The notes beneath the pieces are model-generated. The model had not been told where the DNA came from. It made no database searches and was given only the letters and a program-made list of their open reading frames with translations. A stretch of DNA of 64,000 nt. Origin: Chlamydoabsidia padenii (taxonomy: Eukaryota; Mucoromycota; Mucoromycetes; Mucorales; Cunninghamellaceae). The position numbers were made by a program, and so were the translations under genes. Within the stretch, counting starts at the first letter, position 1. Each line of letters opens with the position of its first letter. This document shows, one piece after another, positions 31,317-43,165 of this stretch. The stretch lies in assembly GCA_025330725.1 (NCBI GenBank), contig JAIWND010000048.1, forward strand, positions 1-64,000, read 5' to 3'.

Positions 31317-34179
31317 ATGGCGCGTACCAAACAAGGTATGAAGGAAGCGCAAGACGGAAGATGAAGACGGTGAGGATCAAAATCGGTGGCCCAACCTACT
31401 TCCATTGGATCAAAAAGCTAGTGAAGAACAACCAAGTAAGCCAAATATTGTTTGATAGCTCTTTGACTATTTGTTCTAAAACTCATCTTTTGTTTGCAAC
31501 AAACAGAACCTCCCAAACGCCAACGACGTGGCAAGTCAAAGAACATCACCCGCCGCAAACAAGACTTTGATGAAAAGAAAGGGAAAGAAGACGCAAAAAA
31601 GGCTCACCAGAAGAACATACAAGACCAAAATAAATCCAGAAAATCACCTCCTACTTGCATAAAGGAGAAAAATGTTGAAGCACCGAAGACGCATTCTCGC
31701 AGTTCCAACAAATTATGTCCTTACAAGAAAAACTGTCAAAGTGCAACTTCTCGCAACTTGTTGGGTGGCGACTCCCGTACCAACACTATCAAACACGGTA
31801 TATCAGGCATTTTGAAAACCCTCCGGCGCAATAAAAAAAATGACATTTATGTCTGCTCTGTCCAATGTGTTAGGTTATGTGCGTCGTGCCAAGATCTGCG
31901 GTCATCTCTTTATACTACATTATTTCACTCAACGACTAGTGGCTGGACAGGCAATACCATCTGTTTGCTTCGACTACCGATTTACTTATAATGTATATCA
32001 ACTTATGACTGGACGGCAATGGTCAAACACTGAATTATTCAGTGAACAACTACTAACTAACATCAAAGTATCATTTGAAGAATTCAAGGTTATGATCCCT
32101 AGTGCTGTTTGTCGTTTACCATCCACCATAAATCAAGGAAAAGCACCTAATTATTTTGCGAATATAATGGCCTTTATAGCCCGCTCATATGTTTCCAATA
32201 TGGTAAATCACCTTGTGGAAGGGTTTGAACAAATCTACATCTCGTACCTACAAGCCCGGTTGTCACTTATAACACAAGCAATAATGCCGACTTCCCTCCT
32301 CAACGGCCTACTATTAAATATGCCGCACATTTGGATTCCTCTTATAGGAATCTTATATGAACGACTCTCTGGAGAATGCTTTGCGCCAACTGACTGGAGA
32401 AACAAGTGATTGCTGGGGCCGTCTGTCTGGCCTGACTGAGGTAGATCGACAACCTGCAATCGTAGATGATACTAGCCATGAAAAAGAAGATGAATATGAC
32501 ACTGGCACTAATGCTGGCAATGATAAAGATAACAATGACACTGACAATAAAGGTGACACTGGAGAAAACCGCAGTAATGTAGATGCGATGTCTTTGGGTA
32601 CTGAACAACTCTCAAATATGGGAAGCTCTTCGACAATGGGTGCATCTAATCTCCAAATCGTACTGATACTCATTTTCATAAAAACATCTACAATAACTCG
32701 CTATCCTCATTTTTTTTTTACCTCTGTCATTTATGATATTCTTGTCGAGTTGGAAGAAATGAACGCCACCGATGTCCAATCACAAGCAACTATCAATCAA
32801 GTCAATCGTAGTTGGGCACATCATGAACTTTCAGTCTTACCAGAATGGACATATACCAGTCGGCGGCAAAAATTCAAGATGACTACTGGCGAACGTTTTA
32901 CATGAAAACTTCAAAATATTCAATATGGCGAAAATCAAGAAAGGACGTGGCATTTTGGAAAACCAATTTTATCCTGATGGATATTCCTTGTGCTTTCCTT
33001 TCAAAAGGTTGTGGCAACTTCACATGGCACTCCCATTTCCCTGCATGATATAGAGCCTTCAATAATGTAATACTTTGACGTATGGGGGATAGATCCTGGA
33101 GTAACTGAAGTATTTTTTGCGTCTGATTCTTCTGATCTCGATGCCTATACCTCGGAAACTGATATGATGGATGAACCAATCTTGGCCGCTCGTAAAGACA
33201 AACGTCACCAGGTCCTAAAACTCAGTGCAGCTGAATTTTACTGCTCGTCAGGGTATAACAAGACCACCACAAAGATCAAGAACTGGAAAGACTTGCATGG
33301 AATCAGTACCATCGAAAGCACCATGGGATCACTTAAAATTGCATCAATCGCACGTATACAAGATTACATTGTTAACAAGATGATATCATTGGACAGACTT
33401 CTTTTGTTCTACAATGATGATTTCCAAAAAGTTCGGTTCTTCAATTACCGTGGCAAACAAAAGGCTGCCCGAGAAATGGTGCAAATCTTTGTTGAAGCTG
33501 AACACAAGTATGAACGTCTTTCTAACAGAGGCAATTGTTGTTTCGTGCAGCGGCAGCGATCGAAGAACGATGGAAGTTGGAAGAAACGACGGTGTCAATT
33601 CGACAAAATTTCCCAAGGAATACCTTCTATACAGTAAGCGAATTCGTCTGAAAATATATGTTGAAAAGAGTGATAGTGTAACTTTTTGTTTTGTTTTTCT
33701 TGGGCGTGCTGTGTAGACCTAAAATACGCAAATGGAAAAAACATCCCTTTGAAGAATCAAACAAGATCCCATTACTGTGTGTCGGTGACGGAAAGTTCGA
33801 TCGAAGATCTTTCCGTAGAAAACCGCGTGGTCTAGTGAAGGCATTCCGGAAAGTAACAAAGCTGGCACAAAGACAACACTTAATGTTTGTGGTGGATGTG
33901 AACGAACAATATACATCGAAGGTGTGTTCGAGACGTGGAAAACGATCATTGGAAAATGTACGTGTTGGTCATAATAGGCGGTCAAACTTGCATAGTATGG
34001 TAAGCTGCAATGCTTGTCACATTGTATGGCAACGAGACGTCAATGCCTCCAGAAACATTCATTCCTTGGCCTTGTTCGCAATTTGTGGTTGGTGCCGGAC
34101 GTCTTCACACGTGGATACGTACAGACGCCCAACGAAAATAATCCGGGTAGTAAAAACCCGTCTGACGCATAAACCGTAA
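31317..34179 (+). CDS. Fanzor1-like (eukaryotic TnpB/OrfB homologue) nuclease, copy A
   Basis: Fanzors are eukaryotic relatives of TnpB, RNA-guided DNA endonucleases with a RuvC fold. A basic N-terminal part (PPKRQRRGKSKNITRRKQDF) is followed by the helical Fanzor1 region (31840-32409: YVRRAKICGHLFILHYFTQR), probably joined by an intron 31797-31873. An acidic insert follows (32460-32600). Then comes the RuvC I block VWGIDPGVTEVFFAS (Asp codon 33092-33094), with FYCSSGYNKTTTKIKNW and FFNYRGKQKAAREM. After an acceptor near 33717 comes LCVGDGKF, then RuvC II VVDVNEQYTSKVCSRRG (Glu 33904-33906), a C-x-x-C half-finger (SCNACH) and RuvC III VWQRDVNASRNI (Asp 34036-34038). The first zinc pair reads CSRR rather than CxxC. 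A TAA directly precedes the RuvC I block, and not all frame changes resolve as introns, so intactness and the start are uncertain. Confidence 0.82.
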
Positions 34180-34235
34180 GTGGCACCTCCTTTTCTTTTC
34201 CTTTTCTAAACCTTCCTTTCTATTTTATAGTAATT

Positions 34236-34584
34236 GGTCTCTTATCTGGCTTATATGAATAATACAATATGTTCGAATGAAACAGTTGGCTGCATTTGTG
34301 TCCTGGCTTTTGGAATAAAATACAAAATTCATGCATGTATTTCCTCACTGTTTGTCGGAATGCGAACTTGTTTTCATGTATTATTTACTTTATTCCACAA
34401 GACAAAAGTTTATACGTTTATGAGAATGACAGCACATTCAACAAATCCGTACATTTGCTATGATATTGTCTTGTAAAGGTCAATCTGTCAATTGTGTACC
34501 CTTGAGAGCCCTAAAACAATTGCAATGGTCATCGTGGATATAATTAATTAATTAATTACTTGATAGTCAGATCATTTTAAATGA
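34236..34584. other. Intergenic, right flank of Fanzor element A
   Basis: AT-rich; contains a TTAATTAATTAATTAC run near 34543. No gene was recognised. Confidence 0.35.
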
Positions 34585-35269
34585 TTATATGCTAAGCTTA
34601 CCACGCAAGAAATGGAACAAACGCATTGTTTGCCAATCACTGAGTCTAGCAGCTGAGTCTGCATTCTGCGTGGCGTCGTCTTGAATTGTGCAGCTTGAAA
34701 ACCTAACAATATCTAAGGTTCATGACAAGGATTATTCAAGTCATCAAGTATACAATGGTGTATTCCATGTAAAAGACAATCTTACTTCTTCACACCCATT
34801 TGCGTATAATATTCCTTGACCATTATCTAGACGCCATTCGATCCATCCTATTTTCTCTGATTCTGATTCAGTGAAGGGTTTTCTAGAGCGGAAAGCCAGT
34901 AATTTGTCGTTCTTGTCAACTTTCTTGCCACAGTAACAGCAATAATCGCCCTGTAACATCTCCATACATTCACGATCTATATTGCCGGCAAAATTCAGTG
35001 CCTATTATAAATTAAAACTGACTTTTCCAATGATCTTACGTTTTGAAGCTGTTATATAGTCACCAAGGTTAATACCATCGCCATCATCATCATCATCATT
35101 TACAGAGCACTCATTTGCATATTTGTTTGGTTGACAGGTATCATTGGTGCGTACTTTCCAGTCCACTATGGTAGCTTCAGTCTCCCATTGACCACCTCCT
35201 TGAATTTTATGCAGGGGTGTAAGATGCACAAAGTCTGTGCTATTCAAAAGACAATCAAACGTAGATACT

Positions 35270-35318
<49 letters not shown>

Positions 35319-36766
35319 GAGTCCCTACTCAGACATATACAGTTGGTTTACTTTTGCTTACGGTTGTATGATTTGGTTCCACATACTGTACTGCCATTGA
35401 TATACCATGTTGTTTTGCCTTTTATACTCTTATGTTGTACAGATGTCGTTAAGCCAGTCAAAAGGATTCGTTGTCCGATTGAGATATTCTTTGCATGAAT
35501 ACCAGAATCCTCCCACAATGTTACATCCATCTTCCCTGATTCGTCTTCAATGCGCATTGCGAATCTATCCATTCTTTTTCCTTCGCTTAAAAATGGGCTC
35601 TGGGAGAGAGGCAAGAAGGATGATGATGATGAAGAAAATGAGATCTAGTTAAAGTAGTATTAAATCCATACTTACATTGTTGGCTTTGGCAATCACTCGC
35701 CCAGATATAGTTATATTAAGCATATTCGGTTCCAGATCATTAATCATAAGACGGGGCACATGTGTAAGGCAGTCCATTAAACCTTCATCATCTCGCCCCA
35801 TTATAGGACATTTTTCAGGGGACTTGGTAGTAGTTTGTTGTTGCTGTTGCCAAAAATCGGATGCTGGTGCTTCGAGATCTTGGCTTGCGGTGACATTGTC
35901 CAAGCAGTTTTGCTCATGTTCTTGAGTAGTAACGCTTGCTTGATAATTTACACTGGATTGATTGGACTCTGGTTCCACCTTTATCATACCAGCCTCGGTA
36001 GCATCATTGTTGGACATGATGAAAAGCATTGTCTCCGGACCACATTCAAATATAATGTCGGTTTGCGCTGTTTGACTTTCAGTATGTCGACATGCAATAA
36101 CAGGGTGGAAAATACCGAGATAGTCTCCCTTTTGGATTATTTGGCACATGTATATCTGTTGGTCATAAAGAGATAACAATGCAGGCTCCGTATCGTCAGA
36201 CTTGTCAACAATGTAAATATCCTTTCTTGTACTACTTTTTGGGACAAATTGGCTTCCACGTTCTTGATCATCACCTAAATCTCCCGCTGATTGCTCGATA
36301 TGAATGACCTTGACCCATAGTCTATGCCGCTTTACTTTGCTCATTTGAGAAGGCGGGGCTGCTGCCATTGATTGAGGAAGAATGACAGTTGCAAAAGTAT
36401 CCCGAAAGACATCCTTGATCCAAGGGCCATCCCGAGATTCTAATTTCCAAAGACATTCTTGACTAGGAGGGTAGCAAAAGACTCGATCTGATCGTGACAA
36501 ACTGTCGTTGTAATAGTGTTTGAGAAGCGGAGTATTCATTTGCCGAGGGCAAACAAACCTTATTTTTCTGTCCTTTGAAAAGTCCTTCAAGAAGGGAGAG
36601 AGCCGATTGTTGATCCAATCGTTGCATTTCGGAGGGAGGAACATGTCCATGTCGCGCGAACTTTCGTCTTTTAAAGTAGCCAGCCGTAAACAAAAATGTA
36701 GAATTAAGAACAAATATTTCCTTTACATTAGAATATGTATCAGCAACTTCAGTGTGCGATCAAAAG

Positions 36767-36797
<31 letters not shown>

Positions 36798-37308
36798 ATA
36801 AATTGTATCATGTTTGTATTCAAGATGGCTTATTTGGCACTCTAGAAAAAGCACGTCGTTTGATCTTTCAGGATCATACAGACTTTCAATCGTGTCGAAT
36901 TCTAAAAGAAACAGATTAAATTAGATTGATAAAGGTACTTTACAGGTATTTGAACTTACTAAAGTTGGTTGTCAAGAGGCAGTGTCTTTCCCACTATGAA
37001 ACAGAGATTATCTTGGTATATGGACTTTTTGATTACATTGCTTCTTTTTCTTTACCAGTGTCTCCAGTTCAGCTAGGACAATGGCAATTGTCAAGCCGCT
37101 AGGGTAAGCACCCATTAATTGTGCTGTTTGAATGGCAACCCAAGACCTGTCTCGAAAACAGTTTTAACCTACATACAGTTTCATATTTTCATTCTACGTA
37201 CCAGGTAATCGGAGGAGAATCTTGATACCTTTCTGCATATTCTGGGTTTTGCTGAAATATTTGTGTCAAACTAGTATGAAGACGATTAACTGTTTGGTTA
37301 AATGACAT
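34585..37308 (-). CDS. Multi-OB-fold protein resembling shieldin subunit 2 (SHLD2)
   Basis: This is a candidate single-stranded-DNA-binding OB-fold protein. Well-supported exons are 37308-37202 (MSFNQTVNRLHTSLTQIF), 37146-37056, 36993-36960 and a fourth starting 36901 (DTIESLYDPERSNDVLFLE). The 3' set is a large exon ending 35676, then 35599-35362, 35267-35040, 34976-34796 and 34702-34585, with matching phases to TAA. OB-like strands are seen at LNITISGRVIAKANN plus RFAMRIEDESGKMDVTLW and IGQRILLTGLTTS. Near the end a zinc-ribbon half (YCCYCGKKVDKNDKLLAFRS) resembles the one in the SHLD2 C-terminal domain. The join between 36901 and ~36650 crosses a ~28-base homopolymer and two overlapping open frames and is unresolved. 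RADX or an RPA-like protein are alternatives. Confidence 0.5.
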
Positions 37309-37810
37309 TGAAAAGATTATAGAGATCCCTCTGTTGAGGTTTCAGTTGATTTTTATCTTTTGCGGACTTGGGTTCCTGATTTGGGCCTGAATGGCCTCTT
37401 CAAGTTCTTTAATTTTTAATCATGTAGTTGAAAACCTATCCATTAAACTCACAGCCTTTAGGCTTGTACACTATATCGCAGACTATTTGCTCATTATCCT
37501 TGCATTCTATAAAAGTATGTAAATGACTTTTTATTTTATTTTATTTTGCTTTACTGTCAACGTGCGCTCGTAAGGAAAAGTTTTACCCCACACACCTTAT
37601 CATGCGGGGGTTTCTTGAATACTAAAGGGGACCTATTTGTAAAATCACTCAGTAATGATAGCTAATGTTGGTATATTCTTGACAGGATGATTCCAATTTA
37701 CAAATATGGCAAGTGAAGATTTCAAACAAGGTTTGACCTCCGTCACATGGCACCACAGCATATCAATGGCCAAACTCTCACTGGTTTTGCTTTTTTTTAT
37801 TAAAAAAACT
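37309..37810. other. Divergent intergenic region
   Basis: This lies between the OB-fold gene (minus) and PEX16 (plus). AT-rich with a TTTTA repeat near 37530. An in-frame ATG at 37706 could lengthen PEX16 by 35 residues. Confidence 0.4.
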
Positions 37811-38435
37811 ATGATTTCAAGTAGCTTGCTACATTTCACTGGATCGCTCCATCATTACCATAAGCTCCAAAAAGGGTATACGTCAAAAATCGAACAAGTA
37901 GAAGACCTACTGCGTGCGCTTTCCCTCCTTTTACCAGGTATTATTATATTGAGTTTCCAAACAAATGAGTAATAGTAAAGCAAGCAGTAACAACTAACTT
38001 GGTCATATGGTTGTAATCAGGGAGGGTGTCGGATGGAGATCTTTGCTCACAGTCAAGTAACTCATATAAGAATACTGGGCGGAATGTTAAAGTTGACTAA
38101 TTCTATTACCCTGTTCTATTTGGAACGTTAATCGTAGTTTTGACAACACTGAATCTGGTTTCACTGTACAACACCCACCATCTCATTACTACTGCAGATA
38201 GTAAAAGTGTGGAGAAAGATCGATTTGTTTTCAATCAATATCTGCGGCACCAATTTCGCCGTTCAAAATTGTTTCACACCTTATCAGTGATTTTGAGTGT
38301 GGTTTCTTACAGTGAGGTTCTTTTGGAAATGCTTGCCGTGAGAAAGTACAGCCTTTTGCGATGGCGTTTTATATCCTGGTTAGAAGGCTTCAAGTAACTT
38401 TTTTTTTCAACTTTTTTCGACCCCCTCCCACTAAT

Positions 38436-38502
<67 letters not shown>

Positions 38503-39388
38503 AGAGCGTTTTTACGACTAGTCTTGTACGTCGGCTCACGAAAAAGCATGGTACTCCACCCTACACATTTTATTCGCAACGTCGATTCAAGCACTTTGAC
38601 CTATGATACAATGGGAGAGGAGAAAATCGAGCTAACGCATCTAGATACAAGGATTGGGGTTCCGTCTACAGCGAATACTGAGCTCCTTTCAAGAGTGATG
38701 GATATCGATATACCAACTTTTCACAGATCAAAATGGACACATTTGGCCGAAGTACTATGGATTTTCCGGCCTTTGATTTATGGTATGACAAACACAAAGG
38801 ATTTTAATATGTGGCTCGTGATTTTATATTAAACTTCTTTAATAGTAATTCTTTTAGGGAAGGCGCATAACAAACAGCGCAAACTAGCGAACAACAGTAA
38901 GGACACACATAGAGAAGCCTGTCACGAAGAAGAAAAAGATCTCATGGAAAAAGATGAAGAAAACTATTGGCAGCCTTGGTTGACTTCATTAGCTGTTGAT
39001 GTTTTGGCCTTGATTTTGAGGCTTACGCAGAAGATGTCTTCATTGGAAAAAGAAGAATCAAAACGTAGAAATTACTTGCTCCTATTTTATCTCCTTCGAG
39101 GGCCGGTATACTCAGCATTTATTAGGTAGGGGAAAGAGAAAGAAAAAAGTATTATGTGGTCCATGCAGCTCACTTATTTTCTATATGTAGAAAGTTGTTG
39201 GATAGAATATGTAATTCCACTGAGCATAGACCTTTAATTTCTATAGTAACAAGTAAGGAAATAACTACAATCAGTAAAGACCACATCAAAGCTGCGTTCT
39301 AAAATGGTACTTATTATTTTCCTTAGCTGCTGTCAATGACTATCGTCCGTTTTGGGAGCAAAGCTATTTTTATACTTCAGGTTCATGA
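37811..39388 (+). CDS. PEX16: Peroxisomal biogenesis factor 16
   Basis: This is a membrane peroxin acting early in peroxisome assembly by recruiting peroxisomal membrane proteins. Exons are 37811-37937, 38021-38056, 38138-38393, 38505-38782, 38858-39125, 39191-39252 and 39327-39388, giving 362 codons plus TGA with exact phases. Family landmarks in order are VEDLLRALSLLLPGRVSDGD, LTTLNLVSLYNTHH, SVILSVVSYSEVLLEMLAVR, WRFISWLEGFKAFLRLVLY, HLAEVLWIFRPLIYG, WQPWLTSLAVDVLAL, ESKRRNYLLLFYLLRGPVYS and the terminal YRPFWEQSYFYTSGS. Length matches the family (~340-390). Intron 3 holds a ~65-base poly-T. The start at 37811 fits the family better than the in-frame ATG at 37706. It is convergent with the mevalonate decarboxylase gene, stops 82 bp apart. 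Confidence 0.88.
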
Positions 39389-39470
39389 GGTATAGTGCCA
39401 TCAAACTTTATTATAATGAATTGATTAAATGAATAAACAAAGCACTGTAGACAATTAAAAAAAAAAGAAA

Positions 39471-40773
39471 CTAATTTAAGCACTTGGGAACACCATCCGA
39501 GTTCAACAGTGATTGATCTTCGGATAAAGTGCGAGGACCATCATGCACCTTGGTGTGAAGTAAACGACTGACACTTCCCGCAGGGTAGATAGGGATGACT
39601 GACGTATTGAATTTTTGGTTGATTGAAGGATTTTCTTTGGAAAAGCCTTTACCTTGTAAAACATTGTAAGGGTCGGTGAAATAGGTAGACTTCTTTTCAT
39701 CAGACGGAGGGAAGTAGTGGGCGATCAATTCAATAATTTCCTTCATATTTTCCTTAGTAGCATAAATGACAGCATTAGGACCAGCATCATAAGTATAAGC
39801 CGCCTTGTAGACACCATCATTGGAAGCATTGTATTCATGGATCAGTTGAATAATGCCACGAGATGTGTCATTGAGATAAAAGATGGGCGGAAAAGTGTCC
39901 AGACACACAGAGTGGAATTGATTGGAATCACGCATAGTCAGCTCAGCGAATGATTGGAAATCTTTGTTTTTAATGGCCTGTTTCATAGCATCCATTCGCC
40001 CAGGAACAACTTGTAGTCGTTCTTTCATCAAAGGACTGCTTTCAATTGTTTGCTGCATCCCTGAAGTAGAAGATGTACCTTTCTTAGCATCGGAAACGAC
40101 ACAGACTAATGCTTCCAGTTCCGGCCAGTGTGTGTCAGGAGCAATTTGGACTGCACGAGAGTCAGATCCATCTGCTTCTGATCCCATTTCCCACGCAACA
40201 AACCCACCAAATAACGAACGACAAGCTGATCCAGATCCTTGACGAGCAATACGGGACAAGTCAGTCAAGGAAGTAGGAAGATCGAATAATTTGGCCAAAG
40301 TAAAGACAAGTGCAGCCAAACCAGACGCGGAGGAAGCCAAACCGGCAGCGGTGGGGAAGTTGTTTTCAGAGCATACATGAAGAGGATAAATCGATAAAGG
40401 TGGCAAGCTGGAATCTTGCTCCTCCATCAATCGTCGAAGTGCACGTGTTTCCCGGAAGCAGTTGTGCATACGCTTATTCTTGGTAATATCTTCTTCAATT
40501 CCATTTAGCCAGAGTCTATCGCGAGTATAATCCTTACTAGCACTAATGCTGGTTTTGCTGTGAAGGATATCTTGAGATAAAGTCACAGACAGGGAATCAT
40601 TAGTGGGCAAGATGAGTTGAGTGTCTCTTTTCCCCCAGTATTTGATGACCTTCATTGATATGGAAACGACAATGATGAAAAAATAAGTATAAAGGTATCA
40701 AAAGATTATAGGTTTCAAAGCCCTATTTACTTACGGCAATATTGACAGGAGCAGTACAGGTGACTGATACCAT
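39471..40773 (-). CDS. MVD1: Diphosphomevalonate decarboxylase
   Basis: This enzyme catalyses the ATP-dependent decarboxylation of mevalonate diphosphate to isopentenyl diphosphate, the last step of the mevalonate pathway feeding ergosterol synthesis (yeast ERG19). Exons are 40773-40735 (MVSVTCTAPVNIA) and 40649-39471, giving 405 codons plus TAG. Signatures are IKYWGKRD, LPTNDSLSVTL, the GHMP-kinase ATP loop PTAAGLASSASG (residues ~112-123), SGSACRSLFGGFV and AYTYDAGPNAVIY. The Asp of YTYDAGPNA and the Ser/Arg of SGSACRS correspond to catalytic residues of the family. Length equals that of yeast MVD1 to within ~10 residues. It shares a 193-bp divergent promoter with the mitochondrial GluRS gene. 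Confidence 0.96.
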
Positions 40774-43066
<2,293 letters not shown>

Positions 43067-43165
43067 ATAAACACTGCATATTTCTAGTACTACTATTATC
43101 ACATATATTCATGGTTGTTCAATACTATACTGAAGTAGTCGTTATATAACAAACTAACAACGGTA

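Larger units (their letters stand above)
30482..34235 (+). mobile_element. Fanzor-type element, copy A
   Basis: This ~3.75-kb segment is repeated in inverse orientation at 53908-57661. Positions pair by the constant sum 88143, so there are no length differences. All translated frames are identical; only a few base differences were seen, near the left end (for example around 30511 and 30560). The left boundary is fuzzy (GAAAGRCCWCTACTCCCTCC) and the right boundary is sharp, after TATTTTATAGTAATT. No terminal inverted repeats or target duplications were identified. It carries a Fanzor/TnpB-like gene in + orientation whose stop is 56 bp from the right end. Confidence 0.8.

Noticed and set aside
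30482..34235. Terminal inverted repeats on the Fanzor element
   Set aside because: Left and right ends were compared in both orientations and only low-complexity similarity (A/G-rich runs) was found.
34236..34265. Continuation of Fanzor homology past the right boundary
   Set aside because: A loose resemblance to the inverse of 53880-53907 exists (GTCTCTTATCTGG versus GACTATTGTCTAG), but it is too weak and AT-rich to extend the element.
38361..38606. Plus-strand open frame with a long poly-Phe run
   Set aside because: The poly-Phe comes from an intronic poly-T; PEX16 reads cleanly when that intron is removed.
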